Source: Icerya purchasi
Lineage: Eukaryota > Arthropoda > Insecta > Hemiptera > Monophlebidae
Direction: 5' to 3'
Length of the DNA: 64,000 nt
Assembly (NCBI GenBank): GCA_039619475.1
Contig: CM077115.1
Coordinates: forward strand, 397,640,557 to 397,704,556
The notes below the pieces were generated by a model. It worked only from the letters and a program-made list of their open reading frames with translations, had not been told where the DNA came from and searched no databases. How positions within the stretch are numbered: the stretch's first letter is position 1; every line of letters begins with the position of its first letter. The position numbers and the translations under genes were made by a program. This document shows, piece by piece, positions 1-10,178 of the stretch.

Positions 1-640
1 CTCTTGATTCAAAATCTTTTCGTGTCCCATTTAATCTGAATTGACATCACTTTCGAATCGAAGAAAATGAGTTAGCTCGCTTATCTTCTACTTCTGGCAG
101 GTTTCATACTCTCATCCACCGATATTACTTTTGTCTACAGCTGCCCATTCGCAACAACAACTTGACTCTTGCTGTTCCTCATTCTCTAATCACCGGATTC
201 CTTTTACTTGTCTATCGAACTTTCCCTTCTTCTTTATCCCTATCCTGTCTAAGCGGCGATCTACTCTCTCTGTGATACGATATGCCGCTTGCGTTTTGGA
301 CGCAGCCTGCTCCTCCCATCGCTATTCCGGTTTCTTCTCGTACCATCTCCGTATAATTTTTTACAGCCTTTCGACAACTAATTCGTAAGTGACTTCGTTT
401 ACATAATGGTTTAATGCTTGTCGCTTTCAATTAAACGAACCTCTTTCCACTCCTTCTTTTTATTAAACATTATTTTCACTTCCTACAGTGATTCGTTTAT
501 TCTTTTCCTTCCTTCTCCGTCTTTCATGCGACTGCTTGATTTATGTTTGCCGGGGCTATCTGTGATCGTATAAAAATATAATTCTTCTTGCCCGCTTTTT
601 CCCAATTCTGAGGTCAATGTTTTCGTTATGAAAATAATTT
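1..640 (+). mobile_element. Degenerate 3' end of non-LTR retrotransposon family L1x (copy A)
   Basis: Worn C-terminal ORF2 and 3' UTR of the RNase H-bearing non-LTR family that recurs at 6.8-9.0, 16.2, 32.9 and 33.5 kb. Around 63-100 one frame reads ENELARLSSTSG, matching the GNEKADYLARSAISAG segment (last RNase H aspartate region) of the 8-kb copy, although the aspartate is not visible here. Around 225-300 another frame reads IPILSKRRSTLSVIR, matching the conserved IPLSRR stretch before the zinc-binding tail. The end is recognisable: AICDRIKI then a stop at 579-581, equivalent to ISDRVRI, ISDRLII and SDRIKM in other copies. At least two frameshifts are needed, so it is not coding. The left part runs off the window. 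The element boundary on the right is a guess. Confidence 0.5.
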
Positions 641-1913
641 GCTACGTGATCCGTTCGGTTCCCCTATATTTTATTTCTCTTGCAGAGCCAATCTCACATT
701 AACTTTCCTACTCGGCAGCGGAAACTTTTTCTCCTCTACAATTAAGCATTTCATCGGCCTCATTTCGGTTGTAATATGATCAGTTCGCGTTGTTCCTGCT
801 CCATTTTAGCATATCTAGTTCAATGATTTGACTTGTTCGGACTTATTCTTCTACTCGACTTCTCTTCAGTATGTACATTCGTTTTATGACTAGCCTGTAC
901 TTTTTTTTTATTTTATTTTATTTTTTTACCTTTTATCTGCCGCTAATTTCAAGTAATTTAACTCTCGTCGGAAGTTGGAGGTTTTTAACTTTAAATTAAC
1001 ATCTAAATTAATTTAATGACTTTTCTCTATTCGATGACGTCATTAGTTGGCTCGACTAAAATAGACCAACAACTATAATTACAAAATCAATATGTATTAA
1101 TTTAAACCGTATTGTTCTCCTCTAATTACTTTTGAAATGGTTACAAATTTATATAGACCTTGAAATACCACAATATCGGTAATGAATTATTTTTAAACAC
1201 TTCGCCCATTTTTATATTTATGTTTATCTTTCTGAACGCACTTGAAAATTATCGAATCGATTTGAACGGAATTTCGTGAAAGAATTAGTTTTACCAGTTC
1301 GTTATTTCAAACTTGTGGTGGTACGTACACATTATCCGAAAATGTAAACAAAATTTACTTTATAAAAAATTAAAATTTTTCGACAACTCAACCGCGCACA
1401 CTGTTTCCTAAAATCCAAAAACCACCGTAACTAAGACACTGCTAAGTTCTGTATATCCTGTGTCTCATGCGGCACCGAAATAAAGATTAAGTATACTAAA
1501 TTGAAAAACGTAAATGATTAATTTATAATTTTACAAAATATGCACCTTATTCTACTGTATCGGGAAAAAAAACTTTTATATATCATTGAGCTCCGCAGTA
1601 AAAAGTTATTTTTTTTTTTAAAATCTCATAAAAATTTAAATAAAGCAAATAATATTAAGTTTAAGCAAAAAAAAGATCGAATTCTTCCGTTTAAATAGTT
1701 TTAAAATAATTTTCGTTCAAAAGAAAGCGTTACTTAACGTCAACGAATATTCAATTGAATTAAATAAGTGACAATTTAACCCACTAGAAAAAATAAACCA
1801 TAATTTAAAGCGCATGTAATTAATAACTATGCAACTTCTACGCCGAGGACAATCCGAAAAATTATGTAACATTTTATAGCGATCGTATGAAACGCTTATA
1901 TATGCATATATCA
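641..1913. other. Unassigned AT-rich intergenic sequence
   Basis: I see no gene, structured RNA or transposon motif here. It is AT-rich with short homopolymer runs, for example T-rich at 901-927 and A-rich at 1564-1572. Confidence 0.5.
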
Positions 1914-1918
1914 CATGC

Positions 1919-1952
<34 letters not shown>

Positions 1953-1973
1953 GTATATATATATGTGTGTGTA
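1914..1973. repeat. TA/TATG microsatellite
   Basis: An AT dinucleotide run interspersed with GTATAT units and ending in a short GT run. The Tyr/Ile-rich frames across it on both strands are repeat artefacts. Confidence 0.9.
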
Positions 1974-4865
1974 TTTCTAGATGAGGCAAGCGGTCGAATG
2001 GATGCATGTATATTTGTGAAAAAATTATTATCATTTTTCAATAACCGGTTTCTTTATACTGTCAGTCTCTGGCCGATTCAACGTTTAAATGACTTTTCCT
2101 TTTTCTATTTTGTGGAGGCGATCCTGGTTCTACAAAAGGAAACAAAAAAAAAAGAAAAAAAAACACAAACAAAAAATTCTTTTCAACATATTGAATGGTT
2201 TTTCGCGGTACCTGTTGCAAAGTTCGAACAGTCAGGAACGTTTTATGATGAAGGTTACGACGAAAGTTTTGGAATAACCGGCTAAAATGCAACATAACTG
2301 AAACTACAGAACAAGTAGCGTGAAGGAAAATCGTTCAAAAACGCTCGGTTTATCTAAATTATTAATTAGTGTCAGCTGGAACATTAATTGGTCCCATAAC
2401 TTTTTATATTTAAACTACGGGGAAACTATTGCTCGCTATCCTGAAAAGAAAATTACAGATTATTGTTTATTTTTTGGAACATTCGCATCGTTAGTAATTT
2501 AATATGTTATTTTTCGAAGCATTTTGTACATACATATATTTTTTATTTACATTTAATTTAAAAATTTGCAATAACTTCCGCTCGTCCAACCTAGATCATT
2601 AGATTGTAACGCGTCATCATTAACTAATATAATGTCTATCGGTACGTATGGGACTATAGATAAAGTAGTTAAACTAGTATAGTGATTTCTAATAACAAAT
2701 AGGAAAAAAGAAAGAAAGAAAGAAAGAAGAGTGAGTATTAATAGACCTGCGAGTGTAAAACTTATCAGTAATGACGATTATTGGGCAATAATAAAAATTA
2801 CGCGCGGGTCTAATGACGATTTTTAAATGGAGCAAATTCTAACATAAAACAGTGTGAAAACGCGGTTTCAGTAATTATTTAGCAAAGTGCGCAGTTCATA
2901 GAAAACGTCGTAGTACGGCCAGCAACTTAAAGCTCCGCCCACATTAACTGCATCACTGAACTTTCCACCAGCTTGCTAACTACCTCTGAGGAGCGTCCTG
3001 ATTCCCCATGTCCACTTTCATTCGCTAAAACCGAAATACATCTGAACCCTTTTCCGCAAAAAACAGGCCGGTTCTTTTCCACCTGGTTCTGAAGTTTTGT
3101 CCAGTTTTCATATGAAGCAGCATCAGTTTTTTTTTTATCCGTTTTAACTCGTTAGAACTGGAACAGTTGATTATCCCTACTGTTGGCCAGCCTGCTGAAT
3201 CTTAACACCGTCGTTCCAAGAAGTAACAAATTTTAAATATGGCGTGTTTTTTCGAATTCCAAATTTAAGCAAAACCGCTCTTTTAAAGTGATATTATTAA
3301 TCTCTACCATATCTACGTGTAGACTAGTGTTATAAAAACATTATTAACCGGCAAACACGGATATATATATATATATATACAATTAATAATTATAAGATAC
3401 ATAAACTCACAAATTAACCGACATATCTCAGTGTAACAAACGCCGCAATAATCGTACTTAAATAACAAAGTTACCCGAAATGTATGAAATAACAAAAACA
3501 TCAGATGATAAATATTTAAAATTACAAATATGAAATAATTAAGGAACTGTGAATTCATTTTAATTTTAAATAGTTTTGAAACATTTAAAAAAAATTATTA
3601 TTACTTAGCATACGATTATAATTAATTTGGTTATTTTTTAATTCATTTTTAAGTACGCCGCTTCGGTTGTAATTTAATTAATTTCGATACGTCATAATAT
3701 CGCTGTAATAGATAAACGCATAAACTGATCTGTACCGGTTGTAAAGTATGTCGCGGGAAAAAATATATTAAACTAAGCCGAAGCGTTTTGAAAAAAAATC
3801 AGAAACAACGAATTAATTACAATTATACACTAAGTATCTTTTCTTTAAACTTCTTAAAAATCATCTAAAATTAAAATTAATGTTCGTTACGTAATTCGTT
3901 TATATTTTTATATTTACATCGTATTTATTTAAATTATCGACGCCTCACATTTGTCATCTAATATTTATTATTTCATACATTTCGAATAACCTTAATTGTT
4001 ATTTAACCGTAGTAATGGAAGTTTTTGTACCGAGACGTGTCGGTTGATTTGTGAATTTATATGTATATTGTGATAATTTAATTATATTTCTATGCTTGTC
4101 GGCTAATAATATTTTTACAAAAACACTCGTGACATAAAATAGCGATAGTGCAAGAGATAATTTATAATTTACAATGTACGTACCCCCCCCCCTGCTTAAC
4201 ATCAGACTGCCGGCTTATCGAAGATGAATTTCAGCGCCCTTAATAAATTAAAACTTGTACTTTTCGAAATAATTTAATACGCAAAAAAAAACAAAAACAG
4301 GACAAATCCGACTAATCAATTGCCAGTCGGCTACATGAAATTCTATTACCTATCTTAAGTTTCCATCTTTTCTGGGATTTCCCGTAATGTTGGTAGATAG
4401 TGCGCAATTAAATATAAAACATTACAGCTCTTAATGATCCGTGAATTTAATCTAAAACCCGAGAGTATACCAATTTCGTTGTGCGGTAGATTTCCAACAA
4501 TAAATCTTGTTCTTTAAGCAAAATTATTATTTTAATCCCATTAGTCAATACGATAACTCGTGACGGAAATTGAACCACTTTCGTGTTGGTATCATTGACT
4601 AACGATTTCCCCAATTAAAGAATATCCCCGCGGCACCGCAAATTCATTTAAGACTAGAAGTCGCTGCCCCCCCACAGCCTGAGAATTTGAAAAAGAAAAC
4701 AAAACGGAAAAATGGTGAATTCCATTTGGTAATCTGACAACGTAAAATTTAAAGAAAAACTGCCTCGGTTTTTTTTTTTTTTTTTTAATAATCTCTTTAT
4801 AAAATTAAAAAACCGAAGTATTGATTTTAAATTGGAAAAAACTATTCGCACTAAATTGACACACT
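1974..4865. other. Unassigned AT-rich intergenic sequence with small simple repeats
   Basis: No recognisable gene. It holds a GAAA tetranucleotide run at 2704-2730, a TA run at 3361-3379, a C10 homopolymer at 4183-4192 and a T-rich run at 4770-4786. Open frames here (for example 132 codons at 1887-2285) start in the TA repeat and run through A-rich DNA, and have no domain. Confidence 0.5.
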
Positions 4866-5340
4866 TTAATTTAACGAATGTGCGTCAACTTCCAACGTAA
4901 CGGTACCGTTTACCGACTTTAAACATCAGCTTAAATGCCATTTTAATAACATCTGGAATAATAATTGGCAAAATTTACCTACAGAAAATAAATTGCGCTC
5001 CATAAAATCGTCCACGAAACCGTGGCTTTCTTCAAGCCGAGAAAGCAGAAAACAGGAGGTAACCTTATGCTGACTTGGGTACACTCGCCTTACACACGCA
5101 TATCTATTAAATAAAGAACCTGCGCCCCAGTACCAGACATGTGATTGTCAGCTGACCGTCGAACACCTACTGATTAAATGTCTAGTTTATGAACACTATC
5201 GGAAACATTGCAGAATACCATCGAATTTAAAGGATTTGTTGTGCGATGAAGAAACCGTGCTAATCGATTTGTAGGCTTAATACAGATAAATAACATTTTA
5301 CCGATTGCTTTAAAAATGTTTACTTTTTTTTTTTTTTTCG
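4866..5340 (+). mobile_element. Degenerate 3' end of an I-type non-LTR retrotransposon (family J)
   Basis: One plus-strand frame is open from about 4880 to 5274 except for a stop at 5071-5073, which falls where relatives carry Arg in CRLRIGHTRLTH. The reading contains VPFTDFK, NKLRSIK.STKPW, LGYTRLTHAYLLNKEPAPQ and CDCQLTVEHLLIKC. This is the linker after RNase H followed by the C/C/H/C zinc-binding tail seen near the C terminus of I, R1 and related non-LTR ORF2 proteins. After the stop at 5272-5274 a second frame continues FVGLIQINNILPI, which suggests a frameshift. A T-rich run at 5324-5338 follows. The RNase H core and RT are absent, so it is 5'-truncated or decayed beyond recognition upstream. 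Confidence 0.65.
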
Positions 5341-6813
5341 TAAATATTTAATGCAATTTTTCTTTTTTAAATGTCGAGATTTACTGCTAAATATTACCCG
5401 AGTGTATTTTAAACCGCGTTTCGAAAATTACTAATGGAAAATGAAAGTACCCAAACTAGTGGGGAAAATGAGTAACGTGTTGTCTTTTCATCGTACTGAA
5501 GAAAAAATGCACCTTCAAAGAATTTTTTATTTTTTGTTTATTCGAAAGATAAAAATTCTGCTGAGGATAATATACGGAAAACCAAAATGTGCCAAGTAGA
5601 CAGAAACTAAAAAAGGTAAAGGAAAGAGTGAAGCAAATGAGAAAACAAAACCGACTAATTGCGATAGAAAAATTGAAAAACAGGAAAAGATAAATGAATC
5701 TATGGAGGAACCGTATATGAATATACAGCTATGTTACAAGTATAACCTTCGATATTTATAAAGAAACATTATGCTAAATTTAAATATCGGATAACGCCAG
5801 AAATGAAAATAATATATGTTTAATGCATTTTTGTTCTCGTATGATCTTTTCTGCGAACATGACCACTGATACTGCAAAAAGTAAAGAAATTTTTGATACA
5901 AAAATATTTTATACGTATAATTAAGGTTAATTCGCGTAATTTTCATTAAAAGTGAAAAAGGCGCTTTAAGAATTAATCCATAACAACTGTGAAGTTTACT
6001 AATGGCGGCTTGGAAGCATTAAACCGAATAAGTTCGCATTACATAGCTCGAAGAATAATTTCATATAGACGAATATCCTTTGTTGTGATGTTACACCTTT
6101 TGATAAACAAATGAAGAATTGTTAATAAGCTAGAATGCGTAGTCAATAATGTAATATTAATAAATATTAACAAACAGGTATGGATTTGTCTGTAGTCAAT
6201 AATACGTTCATCAAAAATCGGTAAACATAACCAAATAAGATAATAGCAGGAATAATTGTGAAAGAATACAGAAAAACTTTCCCAAAGTTAACTACTCCTC
6301 GCAAATGTGTTTCTAAATGAAGCCCTAGTACTGGTAGACGCGTTAAATAACAAAAAAAATAATAATAACAATTCTCGTAAAATCACTCTTTAATACAAAA
6401 TTTAGATTTTAACCCCCCCAAAAAAATAAAAATGAAACGTAATAATAAAAATATTATTAGCTACCAGCTGGTTTTCATTCGAATAAAATATGAAAAGTAT
6501 CATTGCGGTGTGTTAATGTAGTTGACGGGTGGCTCAAATGAAATAAAAAAGAATAAAATTTAGGGATGATTTCAAAAGAAATTGAAAAAACACGCTATAA
6601 TTAAAGCGTACTTTGCAAGAAAAATTACTCCAATCAAGCACTCTACTCTTTAGTTTAATATATATCGTATTCTCGCTTTGACATTTGTGTCCTTAACATT
6701 CACACATTTTCTTTATTTTTATCGATCAGAACTTTATCAACTTCTTCCTGTCACTCTACCACTAACAGTTTTATAATCTTCCAGTTTCAAATTGACCAGT
6801 TTTACACAAGGTA
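5341..6813. other. Unassigned AT-rich intergenic sequence
   Basis: No recognisable gene or element. Short A-rich tracts occur near 6347-6356 and a C6 then A-rich tract near 6414-6427. Confidence 0.5.
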
Positions 6814-9045
6814 TTTTTTTTTTTTGTTTGGGTTTTTTCCTGGGTTTGTCAGCAACGGACGATTACCCATCAACACGTGTACATAACAGCAATCAGCAGT
6901 AACAAGGAATGGAATCTGACAAAGAATGCTATACCAAGGATGAAGAAATAATAACAATCAACGTCGAAAAATGCCAAACATATGCATCCTTAAAAGAAAA
7001 GGAATGACATTGTCAAAGGTAAAAAGGAGTTAGCTGTCCTATACCACGGCCACATCTGCAATTACAGAGCCCACAGTACAAACGGACAAAGGAATCTGGC
7101 TATAAATAATTAAGGAAGAAGAAACACGGGATGTTTAAAAAGCAGTTAGATCCATCAAGCACGAAACCTATATAGAACACAGCGCTTAGCGTCCGTAAAC
7201 AATTATCCGAAAGTTCAATGACTTTCTCCATCACTATAAAGCAAAGTTTATAGTTCTTAATTATGAAACATTAATAATATTTATGGCGACGACTGCAAAA
7301 ACAGCGCCTACCATTCTGTTAAAAGGAAATGAGCAGAATTTACACCCAACACTATGGCCATACTGCAACAGCAGCGCCCGCAATGCCGGCTGACAAGGAG
7401 TTCACCTATCTACCATTAGAGCCGCAAATGCGACAGCGGGCCCGTAAAATTAACTGTGAGTTGTGCCTGTTTGTAACTGTAACTGTAACATCAGTGCGTG
7501 CTCTTCGTTTAGAGAGGAGTTCATTAGAAATAACTGGACACGATAAGTTATGAATGCCAAAGTGAAAGAGAACTACTGAGGGGATTAGATCTTAATATAA
7601 TGAAGTACAGAAGATAGGAATTTTGCTACAATTGGGATGATCAACGTTGACTGTAGAGAGAGAATAAAGGACACACAATATGGAGTTGGAACATCATGTG
7701 AGAGAAGTTCCACGTATAGAGCTGCCTTTTCCGATGATAAAGAGGAGCATTCAAAGAATACCTGATCAGAGTCACACACGACTGTGTTATCGATACACAG
7801 CGGACAAATAGGAGAGGAAACTATGGAGAAACAATACAATGAAGCAGGAAGTCGACTGTGACCAGATCGAAGACGACAGATAGCAGAAAATGTAGATGCC
7901 ATGGTTGAGCATGTGAATTGGGGTGATTGGAAAAATATTGTAAATTAGGATTGGAGAAGGATGATTTATAAAAAGATTTCCAATTGGCCTTTTGGATACT
8001 TTTTGCTATATTTAATAATTCGTGAGAAGGAATTCGTCCGACTGGCCGCCCAGCAGAAATAGCCGAACGAGCAAGATAATCCGCCTTTTCGTTTCCCGCA
8101 ATCCCGGCATGACCAGGAATCCAAAGAAAGTCGATGGTTAATGAGTGCAATCTGCGAAGGCTGAAGATCAGAGATCGGATGCGCAGAATAATAGGATCAG
8201 AGTAGGAAGGAACATATGGAGAGGAGATATACACTGAAGGGCGCTTTTGCAATCAGAAATTAGAAGGAACATTTCACATTGAGGAACAGATGGAATGAGC
8301 TCAATGGCACGTAGTAATGCCAATGTCTCCGCATAATAAATGGAACAAAATGAAGGAATTTTGAACAAGCCGGAATGATTAAGAGCAGGAATGTAGATAG
8401 ATGCACCCACTCTATGTGCCATTTTAGACCCATCCGTAAAAATTAGGGTTAGCAAAAAAGTGATGAAACTGCCTGGTTAAATTCATAAACTGTTGCATGG
8501 GCAGGGAGGTATTTTACATAAGAAGGCAAGGAAAAAGATTAGGAGAAATTTAACATCTCAAAATGGAAAAATGGAAGTTTATCGAAAGTTAGGATGAAGG
8601 GCGAAAACTTAATAAGACGCGAGACAATGTAACAGAGAATGGGAACCTTATTAGAGGAAAAACGACAATCTTGTAAGAGAGAAGAATATGCAGGGACAAG
8701 ATTGTTTGGGTAAATATGCAGACGTTTAATAAGGAACCGATACGCGAGATAGGATCTACGGATAGATAAAGGAACCACATTAGCCTCTGCCAAAATCGCA
8801 GGAACAGGCGTGGATTTTAAGACTCCTAGACATAAGCGCAGGGTTGCATTCTGAACTAAATCTAATTTAGCTAAGAGAGAACGAGCAGCATTACCATACA
8901 GAAAACAGCAGAAATCAAGTTTAGATCCAACAATGGATTTGTAGAGATATAAGAAGTATCATAGGATCACCTCCCCAATGGGAAGGGTAAAGTAAAGAGT
9001 AAGTTCCATAGATATCCTTGATAAGGTATCATGAATTGTGAAGTT
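6814..9045 (-). mobile_element. Non-LTR retrotransposon family L1x, minus-strand copy (copy B), 5'-truncated
   Basis: On the minus strand this reads from the thumb/connection of the RT (about 9045) through RNase H to the ORF2 end (7585), then a long 3' region to a poly(A) seen as T12 at 6814-6825. Next to the poly(A) is the tail motif CGTCCGTTGCTGACAAACCC, shared with the tail at 10.12-10.18 kb. The 3' region after the stop (about 760 bp) is much longer than in the other copies (75-100 bp). Either something inserted there, or the 6.81-kb tail belongs to a separate fragment. I recognised nothing in 6870-7560. RT palm and endonuclease are missing, as expected for incomplete reverse transcription. 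Adjacent family-H material lies in the opposite orientation. Confidence 0.65.
7585..9045 (-). pseudogene. ORF2 fragment: RT thumb, RNase H and C-terminal zinc tail, frameshifted
   Basis: Read right to left. About 9040-8950 gives SHWGGDPMILL, then a frameshift. 8955-8539 gives YKSIVGSKLDFCCFLYGNAA and LDLVQNATLRLCLG, the post-palm region typical of I- and Jockey-like RTs. 8455-8168 gives the start of RNase H with IFTDGSK (first Asp), YYAETLAL (Glu) and SDCKSAL (Asp). 8252-7821 gives FLWIPGHAGIAGNEKADYLA (conserved His and last Asp). 7902-7585 gives ICRLRSGHSRLPASL and CPLC...QVFFEC (zinc tail, His replaced by Gln), ending HYIKI. All four RNase H acidic residues survive, but at least three frame changes make the copy non-coding. 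The enzyme would remove the RNA strand during element replication. Confidence 0.75.
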
Positions 9046-9089
9046 AAGCTTTCCATAATAGTACTAAACCCAACGGCACTAATAAAACT

Positions 9090-9500
9090 AGGATGGGTCC
9101 CAGTTCCTTTCTCTCAACCGCCTTTACTTTCCCAGATTTCTCTGATACCCAACTATTTAAAACTATCGAGTATTCCCTTCGTTTAAGGAAGATGACAACT
9201 TCAAGAGAGACTATACAGTAACGATAACTAGATTGAGAGCGGGACATAACAGAACCCCCGTTCACATGGCTAAAATTATCGGAAGTAATGATGGAACACG
9301 CAGTGGTTATGGAATGGGGAGAACAATAGACCATTTTATTTAGCAGTGTATAGTATACGAACAGGGTAAGGACAAACTTAGAACGAAAGTTCTATCGGAG
9401 ATGCAAACTTTTTCAATGACAACGGCAGACCCGACCTTCAAATCTACAGCTTTACTAATACAGAAATCTATAAAGCATCACAAAATAAAAAAATAAAAAT
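9090..9500 (+). mobile_element. 3' end of a third non-LTR family (H), plus strand
   Basis: The frame 9182-9496 reads VTITRLRAGHNRTPVHMAKI, then GYGMGRTIDHFI, a stop at 9341-9343, and QCIVYEQGKDKLRTKV. RLRxGHNxTPVH followed by CxCG...DHxxxxC is the standard C-terminal zinc-tail segment of RNase H-bearing non-LTR ORF2 proteins. Here the first cysteines are lost (CG has become YG) and one stop is present. It closes in A-rich sequence at 9482-9500, possibly the poly(A). The family differs from J (about 5 kb) and L1x. The 96-codon minus-strand frame over the same DNA is a shadow. Confidence 0.6.
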
Positions 9501-10110
9501 TGAAAGTAGGAAGGTTCTATAGAATACTCTATGAAGTGTTAAGCGGAAGAGAAAACTGGCCATATAGCAAAATTGTCAAAATTATTTCGATTTCGATTAT
9601 CAAGAAATAATTTCTTTTTCTTAGCTGAAAAATTACTGAAAAACGAAATATTGTTTTTTTTCTTTTTTTTTTTTTTTTTTTTTTTTTTGAAGAGAAAAAA
9701 ACTGTAGGTCGAATATAATTTTTGCCTTTACCGGAAGTAGATACGAGCTTTTTAAATCAGATAAATCGATCTTAGCATCTAATAATTACGAACTTTTTTT
9801 CAGCGCCTGCTTTTCCAGTTATGAAAATATCGGGTTGCTTTAAAAATTACATCTTTTATACTTTTCGGAGGGTAATGGTGTTTTTTTTCGTTTTTCTATA
9901 TGACAAAAGAATCTGTTTAATAGTTGAATTCGATGATTCGATTACAGTCTTTTATCGATGCAAAGCAAAATCATCATGCGACAAAACCTTTCAACCATTG
10001 TGGCTTATCGATCTCTTTTGACTCCTTTGTTATTTCCTCATAGTAGTTCTGATCGTCTCCTTCTTTCCTAAATAGCTTTCCTAGCGACCTTATTTTTTCT
10101 TCGTCCTACG
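9501..10110. other. Unassigned segment with a long poly(T) tract
   Basis: A T-rich run at 9653-9688, interrupted by C, could be the poly(A) of a minus-strand retrocopy, but no coding remnant was recognised to its right. The 66-codon frame at 9821-10021 is Phe-rich with no domain. Confidence 0.35.
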
Positions 10111-10178
10111 TTTTTCTTTCTTGATTGGTATTCGTCCGTTGCTGACAAGCCCAACAAATTTAAAAAAAAAAAAAAAAC
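10111..10178 (+). mobile_element. Non-LTR 3' tail with poly(A), plus strand
   Basis: 10121-10152 carries the tail motif CGTCCGTTGCTGACAAGCCC, followed shortly by A15 (10162-10176). The same 32-bp segment lies inverted at 6842-6873 with 29 of 32 positions matching by eye. It is best read as the 3' UTR end of an L1x-related copy in plus orientation. The body upstream is not recognisable. Confidence 0.5.

Noticed and set aside
9044..9334. 96-codon minus-strand frame
   Set aside because: Antisense to the family H zinc-tail reading on the plus strand.
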